The translations under genes and the position numbers were made by a program. This document shows positions 22,901 through 30,176 of a DNA stretch of 64,000 bases, one piece after another (the stretch's first letter is position 1; every line of letters begins with the position of its first letter). Under the pieces are notes generated by a model. It saw only the letters and a program-made list of their open reading frames with translations. It ran no database searches and had not been told where the DNA came from. Origin of the DNA: Sphingomonas beigongshangi (lineage in GTDB: Bacteria > Pseudomonadota > Alphaproteobacteria > Sphingomonadales > Sphingomonadaceae); the NCBI RefSeq assembly GCF_016820445.1, contig NZ_JADHDT010000003.1:248001-312000 (forward strand). The letters are read 5' to 3'.

Positions 22901-24576
22901 TCAGCGCTGGGGCCGCTCGCCGAAACGGGCGTAAACTCTGCCCATTCATCAGTGCTCGGACCTGCCAAGGTAGGTGAGGCGGTTTCGTTCGCCATGGCTT
23001 GGTCAGGGGTGTGTATTGAACGCACACCCTGCGTCGGAGCCGCATACGGGCGATCGGTCAGCGTGGGAGGTGGCGCGCCATCCAGCACATCGCGCGGGCG
23101 CGGCAGATCGTTGGACGCGCGGCTCTTTGCCGCATCAATGGCGCCGTCTGTCAGATCCTGCGCGGCCTGCTCGCCGTCTCGCCCCGCCAGTCGGCTAAAC
23201 GGCTTGCCGATCAGGCGGCCAAGCACGGGCGCTACAGCACCGGTGGCGGTCCCCAGCGCCAGACCAGCCGGCGCGCCGATCAACGCGCCCTGAAAGCGCC
23301 CGCGCGCATCCTCGCCCTGTCCCGCGCCTGCCAAGCCGCCTTCGACCGCACCGGCCAACCCAAGCCGCTTGATGACGGCGGAGCGTGCCGCCTGCTCTGC
23401 CGCAAAGCGCGTGCCGCCGTCGCGCAGTACTGCCGCCGCCGTGCGATAGCCCAAGCCTTCGACCGACGCGCCGGGCGTGATGAGCCCACCGGCAAGCTGT
23501 CCGCCGAACCGCGCCCAGGGATGGTTGGCATCATCGAAGGCGAGGACACTGCGGTTCTGATCGAGGTTGTTGGCGAGGATGTCACCGAAGCGCCGATCGG
23601 ACGACCAGATGTTTTCCCGCTGGTTCGGGACGACGGTGTCAACCACCGCGCCCATCTCATCCAGCATGTTGATGGGATCGCCAACGCCGCGCAGGAACGC
23701 GCCGAACCGGCCGTCCTTCGGGTCGGTCAGGACGCGCGGCGCATCCTTGTATGTGACCTCGCCACCGGCTCCGCCCGTCTTCGCGCGTTGCGCGTACAGC
23801 TTGCGCGTCTCGGCCGGATCGATCTGGAAGCCGTTTGCCTTGGCATAGGCCAACAGGTCTTCAGGCTTGGACGACATGTCCTGAAAGATCGCAGCATAGC
23901 CCTTTGCAATCTCGGGACGCAGCCCCTGGAACGGCATCGGCTCGTCGTTGAACACGGCGGTCGCATTGCCATAGGCGGCAGGCTGCGCGGGCGCCCACGG
24001 ATCAGGCGTCTTGTGCCGGAAGCTGGCGGGCTGCTGGAACGCCGTCTGCCATGCGCCCTTGCCGTTCAGGCGCGCGAACCGCTCGGCCTCCATGTAATCG
24101 GCTAGGCGCTGGGGATCGGCCTTCAGGAACGAGGGCGTCGCGATGGCCAAGCCGTCACGCAGCAAGCCGTCCGCCGCGTCCCCGCCGCGCTCCAGCGAAG
24201 CCACGGGGCGTCCATAGGTCATGGCACCGGTGGGCGTCACCACCGCGCCTGATTGGAGGTATGGTAGCAGGCTGGTCCGCGCCATCTGCCCGAGCGGCAC
24301 AGTGGCACCAGCACGGTTCACGCCTGTCTGGTTAAGCTCAAAAGCGTCGGCACCGTACAGCCGGGCATTCTGACCGTTGGTAAGCGCGAAGGTATCGCCA
24401 TCATGTGCGCGACCAGTAGGGATCAGGGGACCGGAAGGCGGCGCACTACGCGACGGTTTCGCGTCGCTGAACTCAGCCCAAGGATCGGCCGCGATGGGCG
24501 CCACCGGCGCGAAGCGAGGGCTGCCCCCCTGATTAGACGGAGCGGGTTTGAATTCGCTCCAGTCGTCCCCGATCAA
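19963..24576 (-). CDS. Giant phage ejection-type protein with N-terminal thermonuclease domain
   Basis: 1537 residues. Residues about 55-177 match a staphylococcal-nuclease fold: DGDT (59-62), Arg72, Asp77 and Glu80 in ARLYGADAFE, Arg123 in YGRPVA, then LLRDGLA and GKGAW; these are the positions of the catalytic Arg35, Asp40, Glu43 and Arg87 of the Staphylococcus enzyme. Residues about 365-445 are glycine-zipper-like helices. A polyvalent-protein module (RSEGSIRPQGGELQHFG) lies near 625, SGPQTHAVNILSN near 990 and RTPMNILKFATERSP near 1190, motifs of phage large polyvalent/injection proteins. A WxEF motif occurs near residues 6, 33, 544 and 1530. Start is a TTG overlapping the upstream stop (TTGA). 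Last gene of a four-gene virion operon. Confidence 0.85.
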   Translation of the reverse strand: MIGDDWSEFKPAPSNQGGSPRFAPVAPIAADPWAEFSDAKPSRSAPPSGPLIPTGRAHDGDTFALTNGQNARLYGADAFELNQTGVNRAGATVPLGQMARTSLLPYLQSGAVVTPTGAMTYGRPVASLERGGDAADGLLRDGLAIATPSFLKADPQRLADYMEAERFARLNGKGAWQTAFQQPASFRHKTPDPWAPAQPAAYGNATAVFNDEPMPFQGLRPEIAKGYAAIFQDMSSKPEDLLAYAKANGFQIDPAETRKLYAQRAKTGGAGGEVTYKDAPRVLTDPKDGRFGAFLRGVGDPINMLDEMGAVVDTVVPNQRENIWSSDRRFGDILANNLDQNRSVLAFDDANHPWARFGGQLAGGLITPGASVEGLGYRTAAAVLRDGGTRFAAEQAARSAVIKRLGLAGAVEGGLAGAGQGEDARGRFQGALIGAPAGLALGTATGAVAPVLGRLIGKPFSRLAGRDGEQAAQDLTDGAIDAAKSRASNDLPRPRDVLDGAPPPTLTDRPYAAPTQGVRSIHTPDQAMANETASPTLAGPSTDEWAEFTPVSASGPSAERIAQAEGVTSRDMLPLPANTVDGVDEAARIEAGRYAPVRAPNEDAALSSRTMPSGTTGAPVRKRGPADLVTWLRSEGSIRPQGGELQHFGIDNTPRQGMDFASGEGRFGALVRNDGMGYDEAAQRAWEAGFFPDHAERPTVAEFLDTLQATHSGGNRAFRPEDLPEVDAFEAARRQRFDVERARDQGAPLAEDRGQPVGLSDLDANAPPVRAYEEWGENAPNLAGNIRLDKLDSPQEIKRALTQTDQIAGGFDAARRGRITQAETQNLAADLGMTADDLLKRRKGQAFNAEEALAARQLLARSGADLVNMAKRIARVQTPGDEMEAAFRKAWLRHAAIQEQVSGMTAEAGRLLQQFRMTADSRDVSQVLSSLGETLGGTARMKEVAERIVDLENVGTTPAGINQFALRSLLPKWRDKAIELYINSLLSGPQTHAVNILSNTLTSLAQLPEHAVAAGIGAVRKALPGQAETDRVLFSELGTRAAGMVSGAREGMSAAARSFLTGDAADAVTKVESQMAAIGGRTGRIIRTPTRLLTAEDELFKGIASRMELNGLAMRQAVNEGLRGQAARDRAADLVLNPSDELLQRSMDYARYVTFQTPLRHGSFSAGLSAATQGQPIAKLLLPFIRTPMNILKFATERSPAALAMKSWRKEFAAGGARRDMAITRAVVGTGVGAAIYEMALAGHITGGGPADRNARRLLEANGWQPYSLKIGNRYYSYARLDPFSTMIGTVADMVDLRSHMTDAQQERSGTLVLAAIANNLMSKTWLSGLSSALEAVNDPGRYMDNFVSRTAGAIAVPALVAQTARETDPLMREARGPIDRIRSRIPGMSTSLNPRRDVFGRPVEAQDAIGPDIISPIYTGEDRGDPTISALIDAGATMSMPAKTYKEGGKNVRWTPEQYDRLQAAVGALAKPQLDALVSSPSWRGMEREGQQNAVGNVMKRARTEAKRSVLGGMMFSGRPAPAAKGDAWAEFKPAR

Positions 24577-25484
24577 CGCACCATCTCCCGCCCATCAGGC
24601 GTGCGGAAGCGCGTACCCGGCGGTAGAGCACGCGCCTCGGCAGGGGATTTGACCGTCGGCACGGCAGCCCCGAACGATCCGCCGCCCCCACGACTGCGCC
24701 CGCCACGGCCGGCCTGATAGGTCGTCAGCGCCTGCTGCTCGCCTGGGGACAAAGTCTTGCCCTGCGCGATCTTGGCTAAGATAGGCGCAACCACACCGCT
24801 CATCGTCGTTGGCATTCGAGGTCCTGCGGTTGGCCCCGCTGGCGCCGGGTGCGCTTGGGCGAAGGTCGGCATCCCCCGCAATTGGACCCGGTTGTCCTGC
24901 CGCAACCCCTCAAGCCCGATCTTGCCACGCTGGGCCGTGGGTCCGCTGCCTCGCAGGACGTAATCCTGCAACGCCTCGTTATAGCCCTTGTCGCCGGGAT
25001 TGAGGCCGAGCGATGCGGCATAGGACTCGTAATCGGCGGGCGCATCGTACACGACTTGCGACTGCCCGGTCGTCGGATCGTACCGCACGCGGTCATTCCC
25101 GGAGTTGAAGAACTGCGGCTTGTTCATGTCCGCGTTGCGGTCATCCACATGCCACTGATGATCCTGCAACCGCTCTGCCTGCTGCTGGAGGAAGCGGGCG
25201 CCAAGCTGCTGTGCCTCCGCCTCCTGTTGCTGCCGCTCGCGCTGCGCGGTCTGGAAGATCGGGCGGCCGGCGAGCTGATCGCCGATGCTGCCCAGGACAT
25301 CGACCCAGCCGCCTCCCTTGGAGAAGAACCCCGGACGCTGCGCCGTCGCCCCGCTCAGGTCCGGCGATGCCATCCCCATGGCAGAAGGGTTGGGAAGCGC
25401 CTGGTCATCGATCACCGATGCGGGGCGTGGCATCATAGACGCCGAACCAGCGAACATCATCCCCGGAAGCAGGCGAGACACCAT
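24573..25484 (-). CDS. Phage virion-associated protein, putative
   Basis: 303 residues from the ATG at 25482-25484, which overlaps the upstream stop as TGATG and follows AGGAA; an ATG six codons upstream is an alternative. N-terminal third is low-complexity and Pro/Met-rich, then a Gln/Glu-rich helical stretch (about 80-115), then a Gly/Arg-rich segment, and a C-terminal motif LPPGTRFRTPDGREMVR that recurs at the C-termini of structural proteins of alphaproteobacterial podovirus-like phages. Role inferred from position between virion-type genes: internal or ejection protein. Confidence 0.7.
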   Translation of the reverse strand: MVSRLLPGMMFAGSASMMPRPASVIDDQALPNPSAMGMASPDLSGATAQRPGFFSKGGGWVDVLGSIGDQLAGRPIFQTAQRERQQQEAEAQQLGARFLQQQAERLQDHQWHVDDRNADMNKPQFFNSGNDRVRYDPTTGQSQVVYDAPADYESYAASLGLNPGDKGYNEALQDYVLRGSGPTAQRGKIGLEGLRQDNRVQLRGMPTFAQAHPAPAGPTAGPRMPTTMSGVVAPILAKIAQGKTLSPGEQQALTTYQAGRGGRSRGGGGSFGAAVPTVKSPAEARALPPGTRFRTPDGREMVR

Positions 25485-26323
25485 CAACAGATTCCTTTGC
25501 ATTCGAGAGCGGCGAGAATGGATGGGGTATCCTGCGCCACCGCTACCAAGGCACGAGGATCGGCAAGCTCGACCGCAACATTCAGTGCGTTAGCCGCACG
25601 GTGAACGCCGCGGCCTACGAGGCCCGCCAGAATGTCGAGGGCTTCCGCCGATGGGCGCCAATGCTCGCTGTTTGCCCCGTAGAAGGCGCGCAGATACGAT
25701 GCCCGCGTAAGCAGGACGCCTGCCTGCCGAATTGCCAAGCCGTCGTCGCCGGTCGCCAATCCAAGCGCGCCGATGATGTCGAGAAACGCGATCCCGTCGA
25801 TCGTGTCCATTCCGTCTTCAGCGGTAAAGGCGACGGCGGCGTCGAACATCTCGTTGATGGCGGCGGGCTCACCGCAGGCCGCAGCCCGCAGGCAATCGTC
25901 CTCTTCGACCACCCCGTGATGGTCGTTGCGCTCCCACTCGGCCGCCAAGCTGGCGGACTCGGACGGCAGGTCACGCGCAATGCGCTCCAGCCGTTCCGCT
26001 GCGCTCTCAAACCCCATCTTGGCGGCCTGCTCCATCCGATAGATGGCCTGCGCTCCCATCTGCACTGCCTGAGTGGCAAAGCCGCGTTGCCAAGCGCTCT
26101 GCGCATATGATGCGAGGATCTCGCTCAGTGTCGTCAGGTTGGTTGCGCTGGGATCAACGGAGGTCGCCAACCGTGCCCAAATGACGCCGTGAGTCAGCGC
26201 AATGGTGTCCGCAAGTTCACCGCTCCGCCCAGCAGCCAAAGCATCCACGGTAAGCTGGCAATACCCGCTCGCGTCTCCGTGCTGCGCCGATCGGAAAAGC
26301 TCTTGGAACATCGCAACATTCAC
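25484..26323 (-). CDS. Phage-type alpha-helical protein of unknown function
   Basis: 279 residues from a GTG overlapping the upstream stop (GTGA). Predicted mostly helical, acidic, with Ala-rich repeats that resemble a helical solenoid (for example YRMEQAAKMGFESAAERLERIA). It has overlapping junctions with both neighbours in the four-gene virion operon, so it is probably translated in fixed ratio with them. No specific family recognised. Confidence 0.65.
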   Translation of the reverse strand: MNVAMFQELFRSAQHGDASGYCQLTVDALAAGRSGELADTIALTHGVIWARLATSVDPSATNLTTLSEILASYAQSAWQRGFATQAVQMGAQAIYRMEQAAKMGFESAAERLERIARDLPSESASLAAEWERNDHHGVVEEDDCLRAAACGEPAAINEMFDAAVAFTAEDGMDTIDGIAFLDIIGALGLATGDDGLAIRQAGVLLTRASYLRAFYGANSEHWRPSAEALDILAGLVGRGVHRAANALNVAVELADPRALVAVAQDTPSILAALECKGIC

Positions 26324-26985
26324 AGCTTGAACCCTCCGGTTGCCCAGCCCGAAAGGCCCGCGCCAGCTAGGCCTAGAAGCTGCGAGCCGATGCTCTGCTT
26401 CTGTGTCGTGGTTTTGCTGTCACCCCAAAGGCCATTGATGCCGCTCGCATATTGGCTTGCCACCGACTGCGGCAGTTGAGTTTGGCCCGTGAGGTAATTC
26501 AGCAGCGTATTGATGTTCTGATCGCCTGCGCTCGAAAGGCCCGCCGCAGTATTCGCTGTACTCTGCTGATAACCCCGCTCGGTGTTGTACTGGTTCGCGC
26601 GGATGCCGGTTTCATTCTCGGCAAGCTGTCGCGCCAGAAGCTGGGTTTGCGCGCTACCGCCAGTCAGACCCCGCGTGCCAATGGAGCTATTCACCGCGTC
26701 GGTGACATGCGCGTTGCTGTTCGAGATTAGCTGATCAAGGTACGGGTTCGAATTCAGGTAATTCACGTTCAGCACGCCTTGCGTGTAATTGTTGGCTGCT
26801 GTCAGCGTTGGGTTGTTGAGCGTCTGGCCGACGACGTTTGGTAGATTTGACTGCAACAGGTTCGTCGCCTGGTTCGCCAGATTGGACGACTGTTGGTAAC
26901 CGCTGTTGAGGGCGTCCGTACCCATATTGAGGTACGGCAATGCCGCCTTGCTCGGGCCGGTCGTCGTGGTGCTCTTGCCAGCCAT
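26320..26985 (-). CDS. Phage tail/ejection-type Asn/Gln-rich protein
   Basis: 221 residues, very rich in Asn, Gln, Ser, Thr and Gly, with the pattern NPYLDQLISNSN ... RGLTGGSAQTQLLARQL ... ANQYNTERGYQQST and a C-terminal Gly-rich hydrophobic segment GLAGAGLSGWATGG. This composition and layout are typical of podovirus internal/ejection proteins. First virion-type gene of the operon; its ATG overlaps the RHH gene stop (TAATG). Exact role inferred, not shown. Confidence 0.7.
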   Translation of the reverse strand: MAGKSTTTTGPSKAALPYLNMGTDALNSGYQQSSNLANQATNLLQSNLPNVVGQTLNNPTLTAANNYTQGVLNVNYLNSNPYLDQLISNSNAHVTDAVNSSIGTRGLTGGSAQTQLLARQLAENETGIRANQYNTERGYQQSTANTAAGLSSAGDQNINTLLNYLTGQTQLPQSVASQYASGINGLWGDSKTTTQKQSIGSQLLGLAGAGLSGWATGGFKL

Positions 26986-27209
26986 TACAGCCCCCTAACG
27001 TCGCGACGGATCAGGTCGCGGAGATATTCGGAAAAGCCCATCTTGCTGCGGTCAGCCGCATCCTGCGCGGACTGCACAAGCTGATCCGGACAGCGGAAAA
27101 TGACACGGCGGTTCTGCGTCGTGCGCTGTGAAAGAGTTTGTGACGGCAAGCGAGGACGATCGGGCGTCGCGACGCGCGCGTCAGAATGTTCGTACTGCTT
27201 GGATTGCAT
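26985..27209 (-). CDS. Ribbon-helix-helix (Arc/CopG-like) DNA-binding protein
   Basis: 74 residues. The C-terminal half reads NRRVIFRCPDQLVQSAQDAADRS and ends GFSEYLRDLIRRD, a beta-strand followed by two helices as in Arc-type repressors; the first 30 residues look disordered. It is the first gene of the virion-type operon and is translationally coupled to it (TAATG), so autoregulation of this operon is a reasonable guess. The divergent lipoprotein gene starts about 290 bp to the right. Confidence 0.75.
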   Translation of the reverse strand: MQSKQYEHSDARVATPDRPRLPSQTLSQRTTQNRRVIFRCPDQLVQSAQDAADRSKMGFSEYLRDLIRRDVRGL

Positions 27210-27502
27210 GGCCCCATTTCCAGTCTGGCGGAAACGGCTGCTCTAGGGCTGGGCCAATGCGTCCTTGTACACCATGTCATACAAACAGGCAATAGCAGGG
27301 TATGAATCGTTTCAGTGTTTGCCGCCGTTCGGACGGGCGAAAACCTCGCATTACTGCCGTTCCGTAAGCGCGAATCCATTGAAGGTATTGCCATCATGGC
27401 AATCGGCACGGGGCAAAGTGTGGGCATGATAACCACACCCTGCGGCCCGTGATCTGCGGACTATGGATTGCGGGCGATGGCGGCTTGAGGCATCCTCGCA
27501 GG

Positions 27503-27817
27503 ATGGTTCGTTCCGCTATGCTGCTCCTGCTCACCCCGATCGCAATCGCGATGGCCGGATGCGATCAGCGCACCACTGGTCCGGAAGAAACAGCCAACAG
27601 CGCGGAAGCGGCAACCTCCGACCCGGTACGGAACACGACAACGGAAGCCATGTGCGGCAAGCCCGTTGATCGAGCGAATGCGATCGCCAGAATTGCGGAA
27701 GGGCCGAAGGAAGAAGGCGATCCCGATTACGTCTACGAGGTCGCGTCGGCCATCGCAGAGAAGGGTTGCCCCAACCCAAGCGCTAAAGGCGCAGACGCAC
27801 CCCAGCGCCACCGCTAG
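27503..27817 (+). CDS. Small putative lipoprotein
   Basis: 104 residues from the ATG at 27503; an ATG five codons later and a GTG at 27449 are alternatives. The N-terminus MVRSAMLLLLTPIAIAMAGC is a signal peptide ending in a lipobox (AMAGC, lipidated Cys20), so the product should be anchored in a membrane. The mature part is short and has three more cysteines, two of them in MCGKP and KGCPNP. Its 3' end overlaps that of the XRE gene convergently by 35 bp. A moron-type cargo gene is possible. Confidence 0.6.
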   Translation: MVRSAMLLLLTPIAIAMAGCDQRTTGPEETANSAEAATSDPVRNTTTEAMCGKPVDRANAIARIAEGPKEEGDPDYVYEVASAIAEKGCPNPSAKGADAPQRHR

Positions 27818-28022
27818 GCACGCCATCGCCAGACGGGAAGAACACAGCGCCTCTGGCTTCCAATTCTTCCCGCAACGTGTCGACGGTTCGTTGCAGCGAA
27901 GCCCCCCCCCGCTCAAATGCGCTGATCGTGGAGGGACGAAAACCCGTGGCCTGCGCCAGATCGGCGATGGATACATTCAATCCGGCGCGCGCCATCCGGC
28001 ACTGTTCAGGTGTCATCGTCAT
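27783..28022 (-). CDS. XRE-family helix-turn-helix repressor
   Basis: 79 residues from the ATG at 28020-28022. HTH: PEQCRMARAGLNVSIADLAQ followed by TGFRPSTISAFERG; the tail REELEARGAVFFPSGDG ... GAGVRLRL is the C-terminus common to a large family of short alphaproteobacterial XRE regulators. No dimerisation or protease-like domain. The open frame continues 99 codons upstream, but a good promoter lies right at this ATG, so the short form is preferred. Likely maintenance repressor of the island, acting on the divergent cargo operon. Confidence 0.85.
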   Translation of the reverse strand: MTMTPEQCRMARAGLNVSIADLAQATGFRPSTISAFERGGASLQRTVDTLREELEARGAVFFPSGDGVPSGGAGVRLRL

Positions 28023-28026
28023 GCAC

Positions 28027-28041
28027 CGATAATAATTATCG
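28027..28041. promoter_or_regulatory. Palindromic operator at the XRE start
   Basis: CGATAAT-A-ATTATCG, a perfect 7-bp inverted repeat covering the -10 box of the leftward XRE promoter. Position and symmetry suggest autorepression by the XRE dimer. Confidence 0.6.
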
Positions 28042-28057
28042 CTACAGCCGTTGACAA
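28029..28057 (-). promoter_or_regulatory. Leftward promoter of the XRE repressor
   Basis: On the minus strand TTGTCA (28057-28052), a 17-bp spacer, then TATTAT (28034-28029). The expected transcription start falls at or within one or two bases of the ATG at 28022, which predicts a leaderless repressor mRNA. Confidence 0.65.
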
Positions 28058-28078
28058 GGCATTGCGTAGCGTTAGTTT
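28051..28078 (+). promoter_or_regulatory. Rightward promoter of the cargo operon
   Basis: TTGACA (28051-28056), 16-bp spacer, TAGTTT (28073-28078). The -35 box overlaps that of the leftward promoter on the opposite strand, so the two polymerases should compete. The downstream gene starts at 28171. Confidence 0.55.
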
Positions 28079-28170
28079 GTAACGGTCTTCCAAGCATGGA
28101 AGGCGACCGAGCAGGAGGCTTGCACCTCTCCCGCCCGGTCTGACCACAACCGATCGTTAGGAGATCGTCC

Positions 28171-28566
28171 ATGGCTTCACAGCCCCTTAGCATCATTGCG
28201 CATGATGCGACCACCCTGGTTGCGCCCGTCGCGCTGCCCATTCCCACCAACGATAATCTGGCGAGCTGGACCGCCGATCCCCGCGCCAAGCTGCTGCTCG
28301 CGTCCTGCGCCGCGTCCATGCCGCACGGCGAATGGAGCCGCGCCTATCACGCCTACGGCTATGGCGAGGGCTTCCGCTATGTCGGCTACCGTGCGGAGGC
28401 GCTGGAGGCGATCCGCAACGAACACGGACAGCGCGCGCTCGACCTGTACCACGCCGAGGGTGACCCGGCCTACGCCGTCTTCGCGCTGCACTGCCGTTCG
28501 TCCAGCGTCACGGACGCGATCGACGCCGCCGCCGAGGCAGCCCTTGCCGCGAAGATGGAGGGCTGA
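28171..28566 (+). CDS. Hypothetical island protein
   Basis: 131 residues; ATG at 28171 preceded by TTAGGAGATCGTCC (good ribosome-binding site). Ala-rich, with an aromatic central stretch (YHAYGYGEGFRYVGYRAEA) and an Ala-rich C-terminal helix. First gene of the rightward cargo operon under the candidate TTGACA promoter. No signal peptide or known domain seen. Confidence 0.7.
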   Translation: MASQPLSIIAHDATTLVAPVALPIPTNDNLASWTADPRAKLLLASCAASMPHGEWSRAYHAYGYGEGFRYVGYRAEALEAIRNEHGQRALDLYHAEGDPAYAVFALHCRSSSVTDAIDAAAEAALAAKMEG

Positions 28567-28569
28567 TCC

Positions 28570-28941
28570 ATGCTCAACCGTCGCAACATTCTCGGGGGCG
28601 CTGCGGCGCTCCCGGTAATCGCCGTCGCCGCCTGTGCAGCCACACCGGCCGCCGCCGCGAGCCGCAGCCCCTTCGAAGCCCTCCGCCTCGAATACATCGC
28701 CGTGCAGACGCGTGGAAACGCCGGGTGGGAAGACGATCATCCCGAGTTTTTGGCCATCTGTGATCGGCTTACCCAAATCGAGCGGGCAATGATCCACCAG
28801 CCCTGCCAGTCCCTCGCAGACGCGCAGGCGAAAATGCGCTTCATGATGGTGCTCAACGACTTCGGCTCTGTGTTCGACGGTGACGATAGCCACGCGATCG
28901 TCGCGGATATGTCGCGCTTCATGCTGGAGGACGCGGCATGA
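28570..28941 (+). CDS. Putative Tat-exported small protein 1
   Basis: 123 residues. N-terminus MLNRRNILGGAAALPVIAVA is a twin-arginine type signal (RRNIL followed by a weakly hydrophobic Ala/Gly stretch), with a likely Ala-X-Ala cleavage around residue 29. The mature domain is about 90 residues, helical, with two Trp/Phe-containing acidic segments. It starts 4 bp after the preceding gene and overlaps the next, which also carries a Tat-like signal. Function unknown. Confidence 0.7.
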   Translation: MLNRRNILGGAAALPVIAVAACAATPAAAASRSPFEALRLEYIAVQTRGNAGWEDDHPEFLAICDRLTQIERAMIHQPCQSLADAQAKMRFMMVLNDFGSVFDGDDSHAIVADMSRFMLEDAA

Positions 28942-29570
28942 GCGCGAACACAACCCGCCGCGCCCTGCTGCGCCTCGGCACTGGCGCACTGGCCTATGGT
29001 GCAGGCGCCGCCGCTGTAGCTGGCGGCTTTGCCATCGCTGGAGAGGCCAAGGGCGCGGAAACCGAGCGTCCCGGCCGAGCCGCTTGGGATCGGGCGCTTG
29101 CCGCCTATCGCGCCGCCGTCGCTGCAAGCGACAGGCATTACGCCGATGTTGAAAAGCCCGCGAACGAAAAACTGCAACGGCGCGCCCCATTCGCTGGCTG
29201 CTTCTTCGAAGTCACCGACCAGACGGGACGCACGGTGCGTCACCGCTGGAGCCCCAACGATCCCGACGCGTATGAAACCATGCCCCCCGGATCGGTACAC
29301 GCCGCAAAGGCGCGAGAGGTGAAGGCGGCTTGGCAGGCTCACCAACGAGCAGCCTCAACGCTTGGCATGGATGCCATCCGCAAGCGTAGCAACGAACTTT
29401 ACGAGGCCATTGGACCGGCAGAGGACGCGCTTTTCCAAACCCAGGCCCCCGACCTTGATGCCGTGTTGGTCAAGCTGGATCGGCTTTGGTCAGAGCGCGA
29501 TTACAACATCCCCGAATACAGCGACCATGTCATGGCCGACGTGCGCCGCCTTGCTGGCAGGGAGGCGTGA
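28938..29570 (+). CDS. Putative Tat-exported small protein 2
   Basis: 210 residues; ATG overlaps the preceding stop (ATGA). N-terminus has RRALLRLGTGALAYGAG, a twin-arginine-like signal with a long Ala/Gly hydrophobic core to about residue 38. The mature part is helical and charged (AAWDRALAAYRAAVAASDRH, EALYE-like segments) with a central RAPFAGCFFEVTDQTGR strand region. Its 3' neighbour starts 3 bp later. Shares architecture with the previous product and could be a divergent partner. Confidence 0.7.
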   Translation: MSANTTRRALLRLGTGALAYGAGAAAVAGGFAIAGEAKGAETERPGRAAWDRALAAYRAAVAASDRHYADVEKPANEKLQRRAPFAGCFFEVTDQTGRTVRHRWSPNDPDAYETMPPGSVHAAKAREVKAAWQAHQRAASTLGMDAIRKRSNELYEAIGPAEDALFQTQAPDLDAVLVKLDRLWSERDYNIPEYSDHVMADVRRLAGREA

Positions 29571-29572
29571 GC

Positions 29573-30175
29573 ATGGCCCGCATCGCACGGCGCGGCAACG
29601 TCCGCGCAATCCGCCCAGGTGTCGCAATCCCCGCTCAGCGGAACGAGGACCTGGAGTTTGTCAGCGTCGCGAGCGTGGCACGGTCATATGCCGAAAAAGC
29701 ATACCAGCTTGCCCAGACCGAACCCAACAGCAAGGACCATCGCTTTGCCGAGTACATGGCGGGGATCACCGAGAAGCTCCCTCGCAATAACCTCCGGTTG
29801 CTCGTCACCCCGATTACTCCGCGACGGGAATGGTTTGACGAGGCGCTGCGGAAGTGGCGCGTCGCAAAGGCAGCCCACCAGCTTGCACAAAGCCGGTGGA
29901 ACCTCGCGTACTGCCTCGACCGGCAAGACGAAGGAGAGCGCCACAAGGCGGCGCGGCTGGAATGCGATCAAGCCGAGGCCGATCTTAACCGCACCATAGA
30001 GGACGCGCTACGCACCCCTACCGTTCGCAAATGTGACGCCCTCACCAAGCAGGAGATGATCGGCAAGCGCGAATGGGCAGCGACGTACCGACCCGACTGG
30101 CAGGCGATCGTGGACGAGGACCTTGCGCGCTACCCGGCCAAGGCCCCCAAGCCTCGCGCGAAGGAGGGCCGCTGA
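29573..30175 (+). CDS. Hypothetical island protein
   Basis: 200 residues from the ATG at 29573, two bases after the previous stop; the longer open frame upstream is a shadow of that gene. Basic N-terminus (MARIARRGNVRAIRPG), then a helical body rich in Arg, Gln and Glu (VAKAAHQLAQSRWNLAYCL) with no signal peptide. Likely cytoplasmic. Not recognised. Confidence 0.65.
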   Translation: MARIARRGNVRAIRPGVAIPAQRNEDLEFVSVASVARSYAEKAYQLAQTEPNSKDHRFAEYMAGITEKLPRNNLRLLVTPITPRREWFDEALRKWRVAKAAHQLAQSRWNLAYCLDRQDEGERHKAARLECDQAEADLNRTIEDALRTPTVRKCDALTKQEMIGKREWAATYRPDWQAIVDEDLARYPAKAPKPRAKEGR

Positions 30176-30176
30176 T

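Noticed and set aside
28177..29190. 337-codon minus-strand open frame across the cargo genes
   Set aside because: The plus strand has a chain of coupled genes with ribosome-binding sites and Tat signals.
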